Assembly: GCA_022496185.1 (NCBI GenBank)
Contig: WTXG01000257.1
Location: 1 to 50,639 of the forward strand
DNA length: 50,639 nt
Direction of reading: 5' to 3'
From: Multifurca ochricompacta
Lineage: Eukaryota; Basidiomycota; Agaricomycetes; Russulales; Russulaceae
The translations under genes were made by a program, and so were the position numbers. Positions 27,360-38,331 of this stretch are shown here, piece by piece. Under the pieces are notes generated by a model. The model was not told the origin of the DNA. It ran no database searches and saw only the letters and a list, made by a program, of their open reading frames with translations. Position 1 is the first letter of the stretch. The number at the start of each line of letters is the position of its first letter.

Positions 27360-29085
27360 TCACTAGGGATAAATCTTTGATATCTTTTTAAGGGAAGGAT
27401 TCAAGCCGCTGCTGGCAGTGGCAGTAGTAGCAGTTGGCATCTATGTGCTCATTTCTCAACAGAACAATAAAAACATAAACACAGCCCCGCGACAGTAATG
27501 TTACGATTCTCGACACATCTAAGAGGACTTTAGTTAGACCTACACCATCACAACTATTCCGTTTTCTGTTGCGCCTTTACTAGTTCTTGTATATCCTTCG
27601 TGCCAAAGTCCCTCAAAAATCTCCACGTTCCGGCTTCTTTACTATTAGGCTGTCCATCCTGCCTTTCCCAGCCTGTGAGATCCCCTTCTGGATAGAACTC
27701 GAGTATGTCGCGAAGAGAAGGGTCGTGCGCAAGAATGACGAGCACATTTGGACTTGCGTCAAATACCTTGAGCGCTTCAAGTGTTACTCGAGCAGTCGCC
27801 GGATCCGAGTTGATGGCCGGACGAGGTTCATAAAATGGGGTGGTTCTGAAGGAGCCACTGTCATGGGAATGCGAGCATGGGTGAATTTGTTCAAAGATGG
27901 ATCCAGGGCAGGCAATGACCGATCTCGGGGCTTCAAATGGAGATGGTCTAATAGATTCTGGGAGAGGAAGAAGAGGAGTGGGGCGGAACTCGCCGACGTG
28001 ATGAGCGGCATCTCCTGCAAGAAGTAAAAACCTGTCTTCAGAAGTACGTGCCAGTGCCATAATGTGGTCGCTGGTGTGTCCGAGGGCTTCAAGGATGTAG
28101 AAAGAACCGTCCTCGAACCAATCGATGGCTCGCAATCCACATACTTTCAAGGGGGATGCGTCGAAGTCCAACTCGATGAGATCGCGACCTTCGAAGGCAT
28201 CTTGAGTTGTATGAACGTCTGGGTTATCAGGATAGCCTGGGTATGACTTGCTGTTGGACTTGAATCCGGGGCCGACGATGAGGGACGTAGTCGGCGGAAA
28301 GAGGGATGGATCTCCCGTATGGTCGGCATGACGATGAGACCAGACGATAGAATTGATGGAAGAAAGTGGGACCGAAGCGGAATTCAGGATGTCGACGACA
28401 TCGGAGGGAATATCAACGCTCGCGTCCGTATGTTGAAACAGTTTACGGACTGAACAATACAAAGTCAGCTACACATCGAATTTTGACTGGTACGGAAAGA
28501 CGGTGGCTCCCCCACGAAAGAAAAGAAAAAAGAAAACGAATGGTAAAAATCTATGGCTCGAAAGGGGGACTCACTTGATGGGGCCAATTTTCCTTCCAAT
28601 CTTTCCTCATACCAAGGTCGTACATGAGCTTCTTCCCGACTTTGTCATTCTCGACAAGAAAGCTATACATTGGGGCATCCACGGTGTCGTGTCCGGGTAT
28701 CTGCGGCTGAAGCATCAGGGCCGTTGGTATCACCAGAAGGCCAGCATAGAGGATTGAGACGCGGACAGTAGATCCATTGAATGGAGGGAGCTGGAGTGAC
28801 GATTCATCAGACATTTCGAAAGAAGGGGGGCGGTAGCACTAAGCACTGGCGCAAGACGAGTTGGATGGATGAAGTACATCGAAGCTAGTTATAAGTGCGG
28901 TAGCCCTACTGACCGACGATTACGCGTTGAGAAGGCAGTTTTCGGCGGTCTAGCGGTCTATCGTCCTTGACTTGGAACAGACGCGAAGCAGATAAGTCAT
29001 GATGAACCTAGAGACATAGAACTTTTCACTTCATCGCGTACTTGTAGTTATTAGTTCTCATTGGCTGGAATGAGCTACTTGTTAC
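27360..29085 (-). repeat. MBL duplication unit, copy 2 (inverted relative to copy 1)
   Basis: Reverse-complement match to about 4540-6480, with shared leader, intron, coding region and 3' flank. It begins within 60 bases of the point where Crinkler copy C is cut off. Confidence 0.8.
27554..28814 (-). CDS. Metallo-beta-lactamase-fold hydrolase, copy 2 (frame break at the exon junction)
   Basis: Same two-exon layout as MBL-1: exon 1 28814-28575, exon 2 28449-27554. Exon 2 is exactly as long as in MBL-1 and keeps HRHADH (SHRHADHTGD), GHTSDH and LAGDAAHH. In the metal motif the second residue is Arg rather than His, which is not a ligand in HxHxDH. Exon 1 is one base shorter than in MBL-1, just before the donor, so the donor is phase 0 while the acceptor needs phase 1. 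Normal splicing would therefore shift the frame. Either this copy is a recent pseudogene, a different splice site is used, or one base was lost in sequencing. Coding substitutions are otherwise conservative. Confidence 0.75.
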
Positions 29086-29609
29086 GTTTTGTCCGACGTT
29101 CGCCTCAGCCCTCCTTCGATTCGGTTCAACTTCATGTTACGCGATTCTCACGCATTGAAATGCAGGCTGCTCCTTGACGGGATCTACCCGATTCCGCCTG
29201 ATCGCTCTGATAACGCAGAAACTTGCTCAGCCAAATGCTAACGTATGGATCCAGTGGACTATACAGTACTGGATGAGACTTTAATTCCTTACATGCTTAA
29301 CACTGAGTACGTCGGCATCTTTCCCCGACGAATATTCTCCCCCTCCCCTACTCTGATACCTGCTTGCGGTTGCAGATTGCCAGTTCCAAGCGATGTATAC
29401 AATCACTACAAAATCACAGTATTTATCCTGCCCGTCTTTGTCTGTCTTGTGAGTAGTTCTCTCATCTGATCCGGACGCTCTCTGCACATTTATGGGTCCC
29501 TCACTCCACCAACTGTATGACTTCTTGCTACATGGCTTCTCAAGGCGTTCTGGTGGCACCAGAAACTGAGCCCGTACATATGAAGCAGCGTCTAATATAT
29601 CTCTAGCCT
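29086..29609. other. Spacer before the first dispersed-repeat copy
   Basis: About 520 bases without a supported gene. Open frames at 29245-29560 on both strands show no motif. Confidence 0.45.
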
Positions 29610-30080
29610 GAATTTATCCCCTGTACGGATCCAATCCGTGGTGAGTGCAAAGCAAAGTGTTCCCGAAGAGGCAGGGATAGAGGTATGTGTGTGAGAGAGA
29701 AGAGGGAGCCCCTGCGATAACTAAGGCTTCGAAGGAGGGTGTATCGTGCTTGAACTTGCGAATATGCAACTTGCTGGTTCCATTTGACCTTGCGCTTTGA
29801 CATTGTCGAGGAGTTCTTTAGCACGCGAAAGAAAGATAGAAAGAGGGAGAGAAATGCCATTTGATTTCCGCCTCTGTTGGCCCACTGGCTTGTCTACTAC
29901 AAGCATTGTGTATACCTGCGGAGAGACCTAGTTATGAAGCAGAAGAGGATGAATTAGGATGAAAGGAGACAAGTGAGATGAAACCAGGCAAAAACCAGGC
30001 AATTAAAGCGGGGAGGTGAAGACGGAGAGGTGAAAACCTGGCAATAAAGACGAGGAGATGGAGAGGTGATGAAACCGAGG
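29610..30080 (-). repeat. Dispersed repeat R, copy 1
   Basis: Matches copy 2 at 36080-36440 in opposite orientation, at roughly 85-90 percent identity over 300 bases by eye. In repeat orientation it contains GCCTGGTTTCATCTCACTTG, then the core GCTTGTAGTAG, a T/C-rich tract, GTGCTAAAG-like and GTCAAAGCGCAAGGTCAAA strings, and ends near CTCACCACGGATTGGATCCG. The TATA box present in copies 2, 3 and 5 is degraded here. Short frames differ between copies, so a protein is not supported. Confidence 0.75.
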
Positions 30081-30299
30081 AATGGACGGGCATGCGGCCC
30101 GGAATGTGATAATCGAAGCTAGATCATAATTACATAATTAGACAGGAATACTTCCTCTAAGAGACGCGGGCCTTCTTCAAGCCCATCGCTTCCCGTCGGC
30201 CGCGCGAGCCTGATTGAGTTTGGCGGCGGACATCTTCGGACTTAGTAGGCTTTTTCCTTTCTCTGTCTGTGAAACGGTCTCTGGTTTTGGGCGGCCTCT

Positions 30300-30790
30300 C
30301 TACTTTACAAACCATACATAGTTTTTTCCTTCTGGGTTTTGCTCCATGACATTCGCTGTCGCTCCCTCCCTCTGTTCATAGTACCAGTAGCTACATTGCA
30401 CCGGATGTGGCCGCGCGATTGAGTACCGTCTCGCAAGCGCGTAATTGAAATTCGATTCAAAAATAAAAAGAGGAATACCAAGACTGCCGATAGCTACATC
30501 CCATTTCTTCCCTACCCTTCCTCCTCCTTTAAACCAATCTTCCCATATCATAGTGCCTTTTTCAAGGTCTGAGATTATCACGTCCCATTTGGAGCCAGTC
30601 ACCTACAGCACCTGTTTCATTCTCCCTCTCACTATACACGAACCCGCCAGATACTAGTGACTCAGTGATATCCATTGTAGGGGTCTACTTTGTTCCATCT
30701 ATGAGTTGCACCAAGGTCGTCTTTAGCAACTGGGTATTCGGGGAGCACTTCATAATATAGGTTAATTTCTCCACTTGGGTTCGTCCCACT
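30300..30790 (-). CDS. Unassigned coding fragment, probably two exons
   Basis: Two adjoining minus-strand stretches read like real protein. The upstream one (about 30780-30670) reads GTNPSGEINLYYEVLPEY followed by KDDLGATHRWNK. The downstream one (30602-30300) starts at VTGSKWDVIISDLEKG and includes GIPLFIFESNFNYALARRY and CSYWYYEQREG before a stop. A plausible intron (GT...TGTAG) of about 95 bases joins them in phase 0. Aromatic-rich composition suggests a compact beta-rich domain, but I do not recognise the family. No start codon is convincing upstream, so it is partial or its first exon was missed. It lies alone between repeat R copy 1 and the NLR gene. Confidence 0.4.
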
Positions 30791-30809
30791 GTTTCTTCAT
30801 TCGTGACCC

Positions 30810-31870
30810 TTGTTCTTGCAGCACGAGGCTGTTGATGCTATCCGTCTTTCTGACGCCTACGGAGGTCTCAAGATGAACCTGGGCGCATATCTTATGTGTC
30901 TATCAGGCCCTTCCCCTCTCCTGTTTGCGGGCTGCCCAGGCTCAGGCTTGTATGGTATATTAGTTGGATGGCTGATTTTATTTAACCTACTGCTTCTCAC
31001 AGGACGAGGACTGGGGTGGGGACAGGACAGTATGAATTGGCCATGCATCGAGGGGTTTTGTTTTTGCACGTATCGATAGCAAGACCACCTCCTGCCCCCT
31101 TCGCCCATCTCTCTCGCCCCTTCCCCGAGCAACGCTTTGTTATGAAAGACGTCACCGCGAGCTGCTTCTGAAGCTTCTGACAAGACTTTTCTTCGGCCAC
31201 GACGATTGAAATGGAACTGCTGTACACGTCAAGGGTGGACTTGTTAGTAGGCTGGTTGGGCGGGCATTCTGCTATCTTCACGGTTTAGTGAAGGAAGAGT
31301 AGCGAGCATTGTCGACTCGTTGGTGGTGCCCTTGGTTCTGCCTTCCGCACATTCCTATTTCTCCTGACAGCATTGTAACAATAATAACCTTCGCAGAAGC
31401 TAGCCCGCTTTACGTGCCCATTCTTGTTGCCCACTGATCTTCGGATGGGGAGATACGAAGGGCCGCTACCACACGCGTGACTCGAAAAGCTTGAGATATT
31501 GGCCGAAGTTCAGAGAGAGGAAGTCACCCAGATGAAGCTATGTAAAGATGCGGTGCGTGTTCGCGTCAGTGCCAAGCTCGAGACTAGAGAGTTTCGAGCT
31601 CGCTCCTTAAATTTGTTGTCGTTTGTGAAGCCGAGTATACCAGAATTGAGCTATTCGTTGAGGTCACTGTCGTTGAGTCAGTGAGAGAGAGACTCCAGGG
31701 ATTATGTCACGTGCGTAACTGCCTCTGAGGCATCGACCTTGACCCTGGACGGCATCGCTCAAACCATGCGATGGGCATTAGAATTCTACCACAAGCCCTT
31801 CACTGAGGACTTGCTCACCTTCATCCAGGACACACGGGCCTTCACTAGGCCATTTTTCTCGGAATGACCT
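30810..31870 (+). other. Exon-like remnants, not assigned
   Basis: Three separated plus-strand bits look coding-like. One follows a TTGCAG acceptor at about 30820 (HEAVDAIRLSDAYGGLKMNL). One is around 31490-31600 (EILAEVQREEVTQMKL). One is around 31720-31850 (MRWALEFYHKPFTEDLL). I could not join them into a single frame-consistent model, and no family is recognised. They may be relics of a broken gene or chance frames. Confidence 0.25.
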
Positions 31871-32406
31871 TGCGAGCCAGATTAGGCCGAGTCAGCGGCA
31901 TCGGGCATTGGGTAAACAGCTCACTCTTATGCTCACTTCCTATGTGGCAGCACAATCCCTTTCCCTTTACCACCCCCTCTTTTTTCTTTCCCCCCCCCCT
32001 ACCAAAGGGTTCATACTATGATAGTCCACTATTACTCCCATTTTTCAAACAGTAGTTACGATGTCCTAGTAGTAGGCGCGCAATCTGTACACGGCCCTGA
32101 AGCGCGAATAGAATCCATTTCAAAAAACGTTGACCTGGATTAGTCAGTCATACAAACCCACACCTCCACAAGCAAACCACTTTGCTTATAAGGTACTCTA
32201 TCAGCTGAAAAATAATCGAGACATTTAATCCCAATTGCATTGATCCATGTCTCACATACATCTGAATGTTATCATGCGCCCTGAGCGTCTATCACCCATC
32301 TTTGGACAAATGTCACCTGTTGCAAGGCAGTGAACTAAATAATACACTCCGTATACCAACTCGCTATCACTCACTCCATCCCACATAGGTCCTCGTCTCT
32401 GACGTG
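31871..32406. other. Upstream region of the NLR gene
   Basis: AT-rich, pyrimidine-tract DNA with a C run near 31991-32000. No gene seen. It presumably contains the NLR promoter. Confidence 0.45.
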
Positions 32407-35400
32407 ATGTCTCAGAATTCACCTACATCCACCTCCGCTTCGCGCTTTCAATCCATCTTCGATGATGCCCTGAAAGCGTACAGAAGGCAAACCAAGAATG
32501 ATCTTGCTACTCATCCTCTAGCTGCCCAATTACGAACGTGCGACTCTCCCAGTGCCATTCTGGCCGTGCTTCAAGGCCAAGTCCAGGAATTTGCCGGATC
32601 TCGAGGTAGCAATGATAGGTGGGAAAAGTGGCTCGGTCCGACCGTGAATGTCCTTTATGCATTCTCCGCCACGCTCGGAGAAGGCGTTGGCTTGGTAAGT
32701 CACAAAATATTGGCCCATGCGTGTTCCACCGTCTCGATGTCACATCTATTTCTTAGGTTTTCTCACCTGCGAAAGTGGTATTTGCTGGTATCGGTGTCCT
32801 CCTCATTGTGGGAATCTTCTGCAACCCTCTACCGCCCTGATTGACATCGGAGTGCCTTAGGCGGCTAAGGATGTTGGCGCGAGCCAAGACGCGCTCCTCA
32901 ACCTATTCGAGCGCATCGAAAACTTCTTCAAACGTCTCGAGACTTATACCGAGGTGCCACCAACTACAGCAATGACTGATATAATAGTAAAGATTATGGT
33001 TGAAGTTCTCGGAATCCTTGCTATCATGACAAAGGAAATTAAGCAGGGATCTACGAGTGAGTCCATCCACAGCAATAAAAGTAGGATTCCCTTGACATAT
33101 CTTGATTTAGAAAAATATCTGAAGAAACTGGTGGGAAGGACAGATATCGAGGACGCACTAGGAAGGCTTGACAAGCTGACACATGACGAAGCTCTGATGG
33201 CAACTGCACAAATCCTGAAGCTCACGCACAGTGTTGGCGACAAGGTAACAGCGACGGCGAATGAGGCCAAAGTAATAATGCAGCAGACGGCAAACAACGT
33301 CGACGAAGTGAAGCGTTCGTAATTTCTTAATGGCAGCCTTGTTGGCTACGGACGCTGAATCAAGATCATCACAGAGAACCAGATACGACAGGACCTTCGA
33401 AGATGGCTCTCCCCACCTGATCCATCAATTAATCAGAACATTGCACGCGCTGCTTACCATAGTGGGACCGCATCGTGGTTCTTCCAGGGCAGTATATTCA
33501 AAGAGTGGAAGTCTTCCGGCTCGCTCTTATGGGTCCACGGAAAGCGTACGTTCACCCTACCATTTATATCCTCACCCCCCCCCCTCATGTTATCGGGATC
33601 ACGCAGCGGGCTCCGGGAAGAGCATCCTATGGTTCGCGAATCGCCGAATATTTACTTTGTAGAGACTCATGTTGTCTGCCAGCTCCACAATAATTGAGGA
33701 CATCGCGGCCATGGACGAGGCGGGATTAGCCTCGTTGGCATACTTCTATTTCGATTTTAGGGACACTACTAAGCAAAATTGCCGAAATCTCCTCGCCTCT
33801 CTTCTCTTCCAACTATCCGCTCGCTCAAATCATCGTTGCAACGTATTGTTCAGCGTTTATTCTGCACACGACAGTGGCGCGCGACAACCCAGCGATGAGG
33901 TTTTGATCCGATGCCTAAAGTCGATGCTCTCACTTCCGAATCAAGGTCCAATCTACATTGTCATTGATGCGCTAGACGAGTGTCCTAACACGTCTGGCTT
34001 GCCATCTCCTCGGGAGCAAGTCCTTGATTTCTTGAAGGGGTTGGTGGGACTTTCTCTGCCAAATGTTCATACATGCGTTACTAGTCGGCCCGAGGTCGAC
34101 ATTCGATCCAGCCTCGAACCTCTGACAAGACTCCAGGTGTCCCTTCACGACCAAAGTGGACAAAAGGAGGATATCATCGAATATGTCAGTTCTGTGGTTC
34201 AGTCGGACACAAAAATGCGGAGATGGCGAGAGGAAGATAAGAATCTGGTTATCGAGACGCTATCCGAGAGGGCGGACGGAATGTAAGGACTATTTTTGTT
34301 TTGTGGGGTGTTTTTTTTTTTTTCATATCCTCAACAGGTTTAGATGGGTTTTCTGCCAATTGGAGACCCTACGGTATTGCCTCCCACCAAGTGTTCGCCG
34401 TATCCTCGAGGAATTACCTGACAGTCTCGACGAAACTTATGAGCGAATATTGAAGGACATCAACAAGACTAATCGAGAGCATGCTCATCGTCTCTTACAA
34501 TGTCTCACCGTTTCTGTCCGACCGCTGCGTGTCGACGAGCTTGCGGAGGTACTTGCCATTGACTTCAGTTCCGCACAAGGAGGAATTCCGAAGTTGAATG
34601 TGGGTTGGCGATGGGAGGATCAGGAACAGGCGGTGCTTTCGACCTGTTCCAGTTTGATCGCTGTTGTCGACGACGAAGAGGACTATCAAGTAGTTCAATT
34701 TTCGCACTTTTCGGTCAAGGAATTCTTGGTGTCGAGTCGACTGGCAGGTTCAAGTGGAGACGCGTCGAGGTATCACATCGATCTCGAACCAGCTCATACT
34801 ATCTTGGCGCAAGCTTGTTTAAGCGTCCTACTTCGGTTGGGCGATCCGGTTGAAAGAGACGGTGTCGGGAGTAGCTTTCCTTTGGCAGGATATGCCGCTC
34901 GCCACTGGGTTGACCATGCCCGGTTCGGAGACGTGTCATCACACATAGAGGATGGGATGGACGACCTCTTTGACTTGCACAAGCCACATTTTGCCTCATG
35001 GCTCCGGTTAAAGAACTTAGATGAAGACTGGGGAAATTCCTTCGACCAAATTGACCCTGCAGAACCTGGAGTGGTTCCCCTGTACTATTCTGCCCTGTGT
35101 GGATTTTATGACCTTTCAGAACGGCTGATCACCAAGAATCCGGAGCACGTGAATGCCAGGTGTGGTGAACACAAGACTCCGCTGGTGGGGGCACTACAGA
35201 AGGAGCACTTTCAGGTTGCGGAGTTGCTGTACGAGCACAGCGCAGACCTGGACATTCGCAACAGGTCGGGCAGGACCTTACTACATGCAGCATCGAAGGA
35301 TGGGCCCGTAGACACTGCCCGGTGGCTACTCGACCATGACGTAGATGCGAATTCCCTCCAGCACAATGACTATACCCCATTGCACCTGGCGTCAATCAAC

Positions 35401-35745
35401 GGATACTTTGAAATTGTCCGCATGTTACTGCAGCGCGGTGTACCTGTCAATCCCCGAGGTAGTGATGGTTGGACTCCATTGGAAGGGGCATCAAATAATG
35501 GCCACACCGACATCACACAATTTTTACTAGAGCACGGCGCAGACGTGAACTCACAAGATGAGAAACTTGAAACAGCGTTGCACCGGGCTGCATACCTCGG
35601 GAAGCTCGAGGTCGCACGGCTGCTACTTGAGCATGGTGCGAACGTAGAGCTGAAGTCTAATGATGGTAAGAGCCCACTTCAGGTTGCATTGGATGAAAAC
35701 TGCTTCGAGATTACGGAATTACTTTCGGGACATAGTGCCAAGTGA
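32407..35745 (+). CDS. NLR-like STAND protein: Goodbye-NACHT-ankyrin (intact)
   Basis: Complete 980-aa model in eight exons: 32407-32694, 32757-32807, 32861-33056, 33111-33314, 33375-33545, 33607-33631, 33683-34282, 34338-35745. All splice phases agree. Residues about 10-190 match the fungal STAND N-terminal Goodbye domain (FDDALKAYRRQT, HPLAAQL, VLYAFSATLGEGVGL, LLIAAKDVGASQDALL). The NACHT NTPase has Walker A GKPGSGKS (about 302-309), Walker B VIDALDE (405-411) and the downstream SRPEVDIRSSL and SHFSVKEFLVSS motifs. Residues about 757-980 form seven ankyrin repeats (TPLHLASINGYFEIVRMLLQ and similar). In fungi such proteins are proposed as immune or self/non-self sensors whose repeats detect ligands and whose NACHT oligomerises. 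No signal peptide; cytosolic. It is the only intact large accessory gene here and lies between damaged Crinkler/MBL copies and damaged APH/BTB genes. Confidence 0.93.
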
Positions 35746-36079
35746 CTACATAGCATCATGATATATTTCCCCTATCTGCTCTGCTCGTACTGAAGCACAG
35801 ATATTTACGGGATCTTTTCCTTTTCATTGATACAACCTAATTTAGGGTACCTTCCTGTCCACTGTTTACTCCCAAATTACACCCAACCATGTCGATAACA
35901 ACCATGGCGCATTTCCGAGTTTCCACCCAAGCTCCAGTAAGGATGGCTCGGGCATGAAACCTTTGAATTAGAGCACTTATCATTTGGTTTCAAACATTCG
36001 ACGTATATCACCTTTATCATTACATTTGGATTGTGCACATTCTGGGCTTTCTGCTCGTTAAAAACCATTTTTATTACCT
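35746..36079. other. 3' flank of the NLR gene
   Basis: AT-rich spacer of about 330 bases with no gene seen; it passes into repeat R copy 2. Confidence 0.5.
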
Positions 36080-36440
36080 CTGTCTCCTCCCTGTCTTTAC
36101 TGCCAAGTTTTCACCTCTTCATCCATTTTATTGCCTGGTTTCATCTCACTTGTCTCCTTTCATCCTAATTCATCCTCTCCTGCTTCATAACTAGCAAGTA
36201 TATAAGGGTGCATACAATGCTTGTAGTAGACTAGCCAGTGAGCCAACAGAAGCAGAAATCAAATGGCATTTCTCTTCCCTCTTTCTACCTTTCTTTTTGT
36301 GTGCTAAAGGACTTCTCGACGGCGTCAAAGCGCAAGGTCAAACAGAATCGGCAAGTAGCGTATTCACAAGTTCAAGCATGATACACCTAGTTGCCTCTCT
36401 CCTTCGAGACGCTTTGCCACTCACCGCGAAAAGTTGAATC
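36080..36440 (+). repeat. Dispersed repeat R, copy 2
   Basis: Opposite orientation to copy 1, with near-identical central 300 bases. A canonical TATA box GTATATAAGGG (about 36198-36207) precedes the core ATGCTTGTAGTAG by about 25 bases. The arrangement resembles a polymerase II core promoter or the U3-R region of a solo LTR. It ends near CACTCACCGCG. Confidence 0.75.
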
Positions 36441-36706
36441 ACTTGAAACCCCCACCCCCTCTCCCCCCGTAGCCTGGTGATGAGGGTCCTCAACTTCATT
36501 TACTAACCAAAGACGAACCACGAGACACTCATATCTATCAGAGACTCGCCACGCATTGGAAGCAGGGGACGGGATGGGTAATTTGTGATTGATGATTGTA
36601 AATGACCGGACTTTGGACTCGGACTCGGTCCGAGTCCGAATCCCCGACGCCCGACCCTGACATTAATCAGAGTGTTCGAGTCTCTTCACTTCACTTTACC
36701 GTGATC
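36441..36706. other. Upstream region of the kinase gene
   Basis: Spacer holding an imperfect palindrome CTCGGACTCGGTCCGAGTCCG near 36617-36640. No gene seen. Confidence 0.4.
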
Positions 36707-38331
36707 ATGGTCGTTAATGGAAGTCCCCCAAGGCCAGCTGGAGGAGAGTACGGTGATGTTCGCGCAAGTTTTGACGAGGCCAAGCTCAACGCCTATCTCG
36801 CAAAGAGTGTACCGGCCGTGAAAGCGCCTGTTACGATCAAGCAATTTAAGGTGCCTCCTCCACATCACCCTTCCACTTAGTCGTCCTCACATAAGCTGAA
36901 ACCATCTACGATACAGTTTGGCCAGGTCAGAGATATACTGTTCCTCCCAATTTTTGAATATTTTTGAATAACTCGTAGGATAGTCAAATCCGACGTATTT
37001 CCTTACAGATGCCAGGTTAGCGTATTTTCCTCGAATTTTTTCTTCGTGTTGCCTTGCTCCTTCTGAAAGTCGTATCAGCGGTGCACGTTTTGTTCTTCGA
37101 AAGAAACCTGCAGGACAGTTAGTATCTCAAACAGCCCACCAAGTCGAGAGGGAGTATACCATGCTTGCCGCCATTCACAACTACAACTCGCGTCCGACGA
37201 CAGCCCAGAGGCGCGAGTGCCCGTTCCACAAGTTTTTGTGTTATGTGAAGACAAGGAGGTTATCGGGACGCCTTTCTATATAATGGAGTTCTGGAGGGTC
37301 GCATCTTTACCGACATGTCGATGCCAGGTGTGCCACTAGAGGTCCGGCGGGAGTGGTCGTGTGGCTTTTTCTTTTGTTTCCCGCTGTCTGGTCATCACTC
37401 CACTCCGACGGCGTTAAACCGAACCTACGTACCCACATCTATCTCTCTTTCTCTCTCCACAGTTGGCTCTCTGCAGTGCGCGCACTTGGCGCACTTTCCT
37501 CGCTCGACCCAAAGGACGTCGGTTTAGAAAATTTTGGTTCGTACAAACCCTACTTCCCTCGCCAGATCAAGTCCCTTTCCAAGGTCTCGCTTGCCCAGGC
37601 GGCCGTGAAGGATATCGACACCGGTGAACCGGTTGGGGAGATTACAGGATGGCGCGAGCTTATTGGGTGGTACGAGAGTAATCTACCGGACGAGCGCAAG
37701 ACGGGAGTGCGAATCGTACATGGGGACTACAAACTAGATAACCTCATCTTCCACCCGACAGAAAATAGAGTAATCGGCATCCTCGATTGGGAGCTCTGCA
37801 CTCTCGGTAGTCCGGTGCGTGTCTCTTACCGTTCTCTCCCTCCTCAGCTCCCTGCACTGATGATATTTGGGCTGACCCCACGTGTATAGCTGGCAGACCT
37901 CGGAAATCTCACACAACCTTGGGTATTCGACCTAGCCGATGTCGGAACCCTCATGGTCGGATTTAAGAACAACCCAGGTGCAGAGCCCATCTCCCTTGAG
38001 GATCTCGAGCGAGAGTATTGTCGAGTGACACGACAACCCTACCCCATCGTGGAAATTGGATTTGCGCGTAGCTGGATGCTCTTCCGGGTACGTCCCTCCA
38101 CACACACGCTATGAATGGTGTCTCCATTGCAAAAAAAACGATGTGTATTGACCAATGAATTTTCTGCAGCTTTCGGTCATCATGCAGGGAATTGCGGCAA
38201 GACGGGCGCGAGGTCAGGCGAGTTCAGAGCAGGCGCACCTCTACGCCAGTTTCTTCAATGTGCTAGGTAGGCTGGCACGAGGAGTTTTAGAAGACGAAGG
38301 ATACCTACCAAAATCTCGGGCCAAATTGTGA
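36707..38331 (+). CDS. ACAD10/11-like aminoglycoside-phosphotransferase-fold kinase (two frame breaks)
   Basis: Seven exons: 36707-36850, 36917-36925 (9 bases), 36984-37015, 37079-37355, 37463-37814, 37890-38087, 38170-38331; about 391 aa if intact. The family is recognised from [51 protein letters not shown], the catalytic [13 protein letters not shown], the Mg-binding [10 protein letters not shown] and [12 protein letters not shown] near the end. These are kinase-like proteins related to the N-terminal part of ACAD10/ACAD11, which phosphorylates 4-hydroxyacyl-CoAs in mitochondria or peroxisomes. Exon 4 contains two frame breaks, near 37195-37203 and 37290, each explained by one missing base in a short run. 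Phases then return to register. Either an assembly error or a young pseudogene. All catalytic residues lie in intact exons. Confidence 0.8.
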
